From Clostridiales bacterium (GTDB lineage: Bacteria; Bacillota; Clostridia; Oscillospirales; Oscillospiraceae), in assembly GCA_012728025.1 (NCBI GenBank), contig JAAYFX010000228.1, forward strand, positions 1 to 5,998: a DNA stretch of 5,998 nucleotides. Direction: 5' to 3'. Of this stretch, positions 5,139 through 5,998 are shown piece after piece. Under the pieces are notes generated by a model. The model made no database searches and was not told where the DNA came from. It worked only from the letters and a program-made list of their open reading frames with translations. The translations under genes were made by a program, and so were the position numbers. The stretch's first letter is position 1. Every line of letters starts with the position of its first letter.

Positions 5139-5998
5139 TTAGCCCCGTTTATATTTTTCCATCGCCCTTCTCACACCTTGGGCAAAGTTCTTATCCGCCT
5201 TTTCAAAGTATCCAAGAACCCTTTGTATTATATCTCTTTTACAAGTTACAAGCTCTACGGCAATGTTATCATGCAGATTTTCCTTCTCGGCATCACTAAG
5301 GGAGCGGTAGCGTTCACCGGCTTGGGTAAAGTCATCTGTGCGCTCTATGGGCGCACGTATTATTTCTCCCTTTTCATACATGGGCTTCGGTACAGCAACA
5401 GGCGCCGGTAGGGGCACATTTCCAGCAAGGCTGTTTGGGGAATAATCTATGGGAGAGGGGTTAAATTCATAGGCCATATCTCCGCCCCGTTGGTTGTTCA
5501 AAACTGGTGATTGCGACCTGTTTGAAGGCAGCTGCATAAAGTTTGCCCCCAAACGGTGGCGCTGGGTGTCGTTATAGGAAAAGGCCCTGCCCTGAAGCAT
5601 TTTATCGCTTGAAAGCTCCACCCCTGGGACTATATTCGCAGGGCAAAAAGCCGCCTGCTCTATCTGAGCAAAGAAGCTTTCGGGGTTTTTATCCAAGGTC
5701 ATAAGCCCTACCGGCAACAGGGGAAAGTCCTCCTCAGGCCAGATTTTCGTGTTATCCAAGGGGTCGAATGGAAGCTTCTCCCCCTCCTCGGGCTTCATAA
5801 GCTGTACACAAAGCTCGTATTTCGGATAGTCTCCCCGCTTTATGGCTTCATGAAGATTTCTAACCGCAATATCAGGGTCACTTCCGGCAAGGGATTCCGC
5901 CTCAAAGCGGTCTATTGTTTCTAGGCCCTGCATGGTTTTCCAGTGAAATTTTACAAGATGTCGCTGGCTTTTATTATTAACCCAAATATATGTGTTGA
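5139..5998 (-). CDS. Haem catalase, C-terminal part (5' end beyond the window)
   Basis: Catalases break down hydrogen peroxide to water and oxygen in the cytoplasm. The frame stays open to the right edge. Upstream of the first in-window ATG (5933) it still encodes catalase sequence, NTYIWVNNKSQRHLVKFHWKT, so that ATG is an internal methionine and the gene is truncated by the window. About 285 residues are visible. Family features are DPDIAVRNLHEAIKRGDYP, the PFDPLDNTKIWP block, FFAQIEQAAFCPANIVPGVE, and the proximal haem-ligand motif RAFSYNDTQRHRLGANF, with the ligand tyrosine encoded at 5574-5576. The catalytic His and Asn lie in the missing N-terminal part. The C-terminus resembles small-subunit catalases (about 480-500 residues), with no added flavodoxin-like domain. 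In a putative anaerobe it would serve oxygen-stress defence. Its promoter is not in view. Confidence 0.95.
   Translation of the reverse strand, partial: NTYIWVNNKSQRHLVKFHWKTMQGLETIDRFEAESLAGSDPDIAVRNLHEAIKRGDYPKYELCVQLMKPEEGEKLPFDPLDNTKIWPEEDFPLLPVGLMTLDKNPESFFAQIEQAAFCPANIVPGVELSSDKMLQGRAFSYNDTQRHRLGANFMQLPSNRSQSPVLNNQRGGDMAYEFNPSPIDYSPNSLAGNVPLPAPVAVPKPMYEKGEIIRAPIERTDDFTQAGERYRSLSDAEKENLHDNIAVELVTCKRDIIQRVLGYFEKADKNFAQGVRRAMEKYKRG

Overview
This window looks like chromosome from a low-to-moderate-GC, endospore-forming Clostridia-type Firmicute. Four things suggest this: a protein with the Spo0A DNA-binding domain, a 2-hydroxyacyl-CoA dehydratase-family protein typical of amino-acid-fermenting anaerobes, strong GGAGG ribosome binding sites, and compact stem-loop terminators. 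The genus cannot be fixed from the sequence. There is no insertion sequence, CRISPR array, tRNA or rRNA. The window holds six short, independent transcription units rather than one operon.

Left part (1-1315, plus strand). A Spo0A-type DNA-binding domain without a receiver domain (160-672) is preceded by an extended -10 promoter with a dyad and direct repeat, and is followed by a perfect hairpin terminator. A second extended -10 promoter (704-732) drives a stand-alone tRNA-editing protein of the ProX/PrdX (YbaK-like) family. Its likely start is TTG at 782, not the upstream TTG at 740, which lies at the predicted transcription start.

Middle part (1316-3530). About 345 bp of AT-rich non-coding DNA ends in a promoter with a possible Spo0A box (TGACGAA). 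It drives an unrecognised 96-residue soluble protein with a strong ribosome binding site. A 13-bp bidirectional terminator separates that gene from a convergent minus-strand gene for an orphan HgdB/HadC-like 2-hydroxyacyl-CoA dehydratase subunit (start at 3189). That gene has its own near-consensus promoter. The region between it and the next, divergent gene contains nested palindromes over a sigma-A-like promoter, suggesting control by a repressor not encoded here.

Right part (3531-5998). The most unusual gene encodes a 512-residue membrane protein. It has one N-terminal membrane helix, about 310 residues of (Tyr/Leu)-x-x-Gly-x-x-x heptads, and three C-terminal membrane helices. The heptads change from Tyr-type to Leu-type part-way along, and part of the array is a 210-bp-offset duplication. 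A terminator follows, and then the 3' part of a minus-strand haem catalase that runs off the right edge.

No direct functional link between neighbouring genes is visible. The possible regulatory thread is sporulation/stationary-phase control: a receiver-less Spo0A-like regulator and a candidate 0A box upstream of the unknown small gene. This is inference only.
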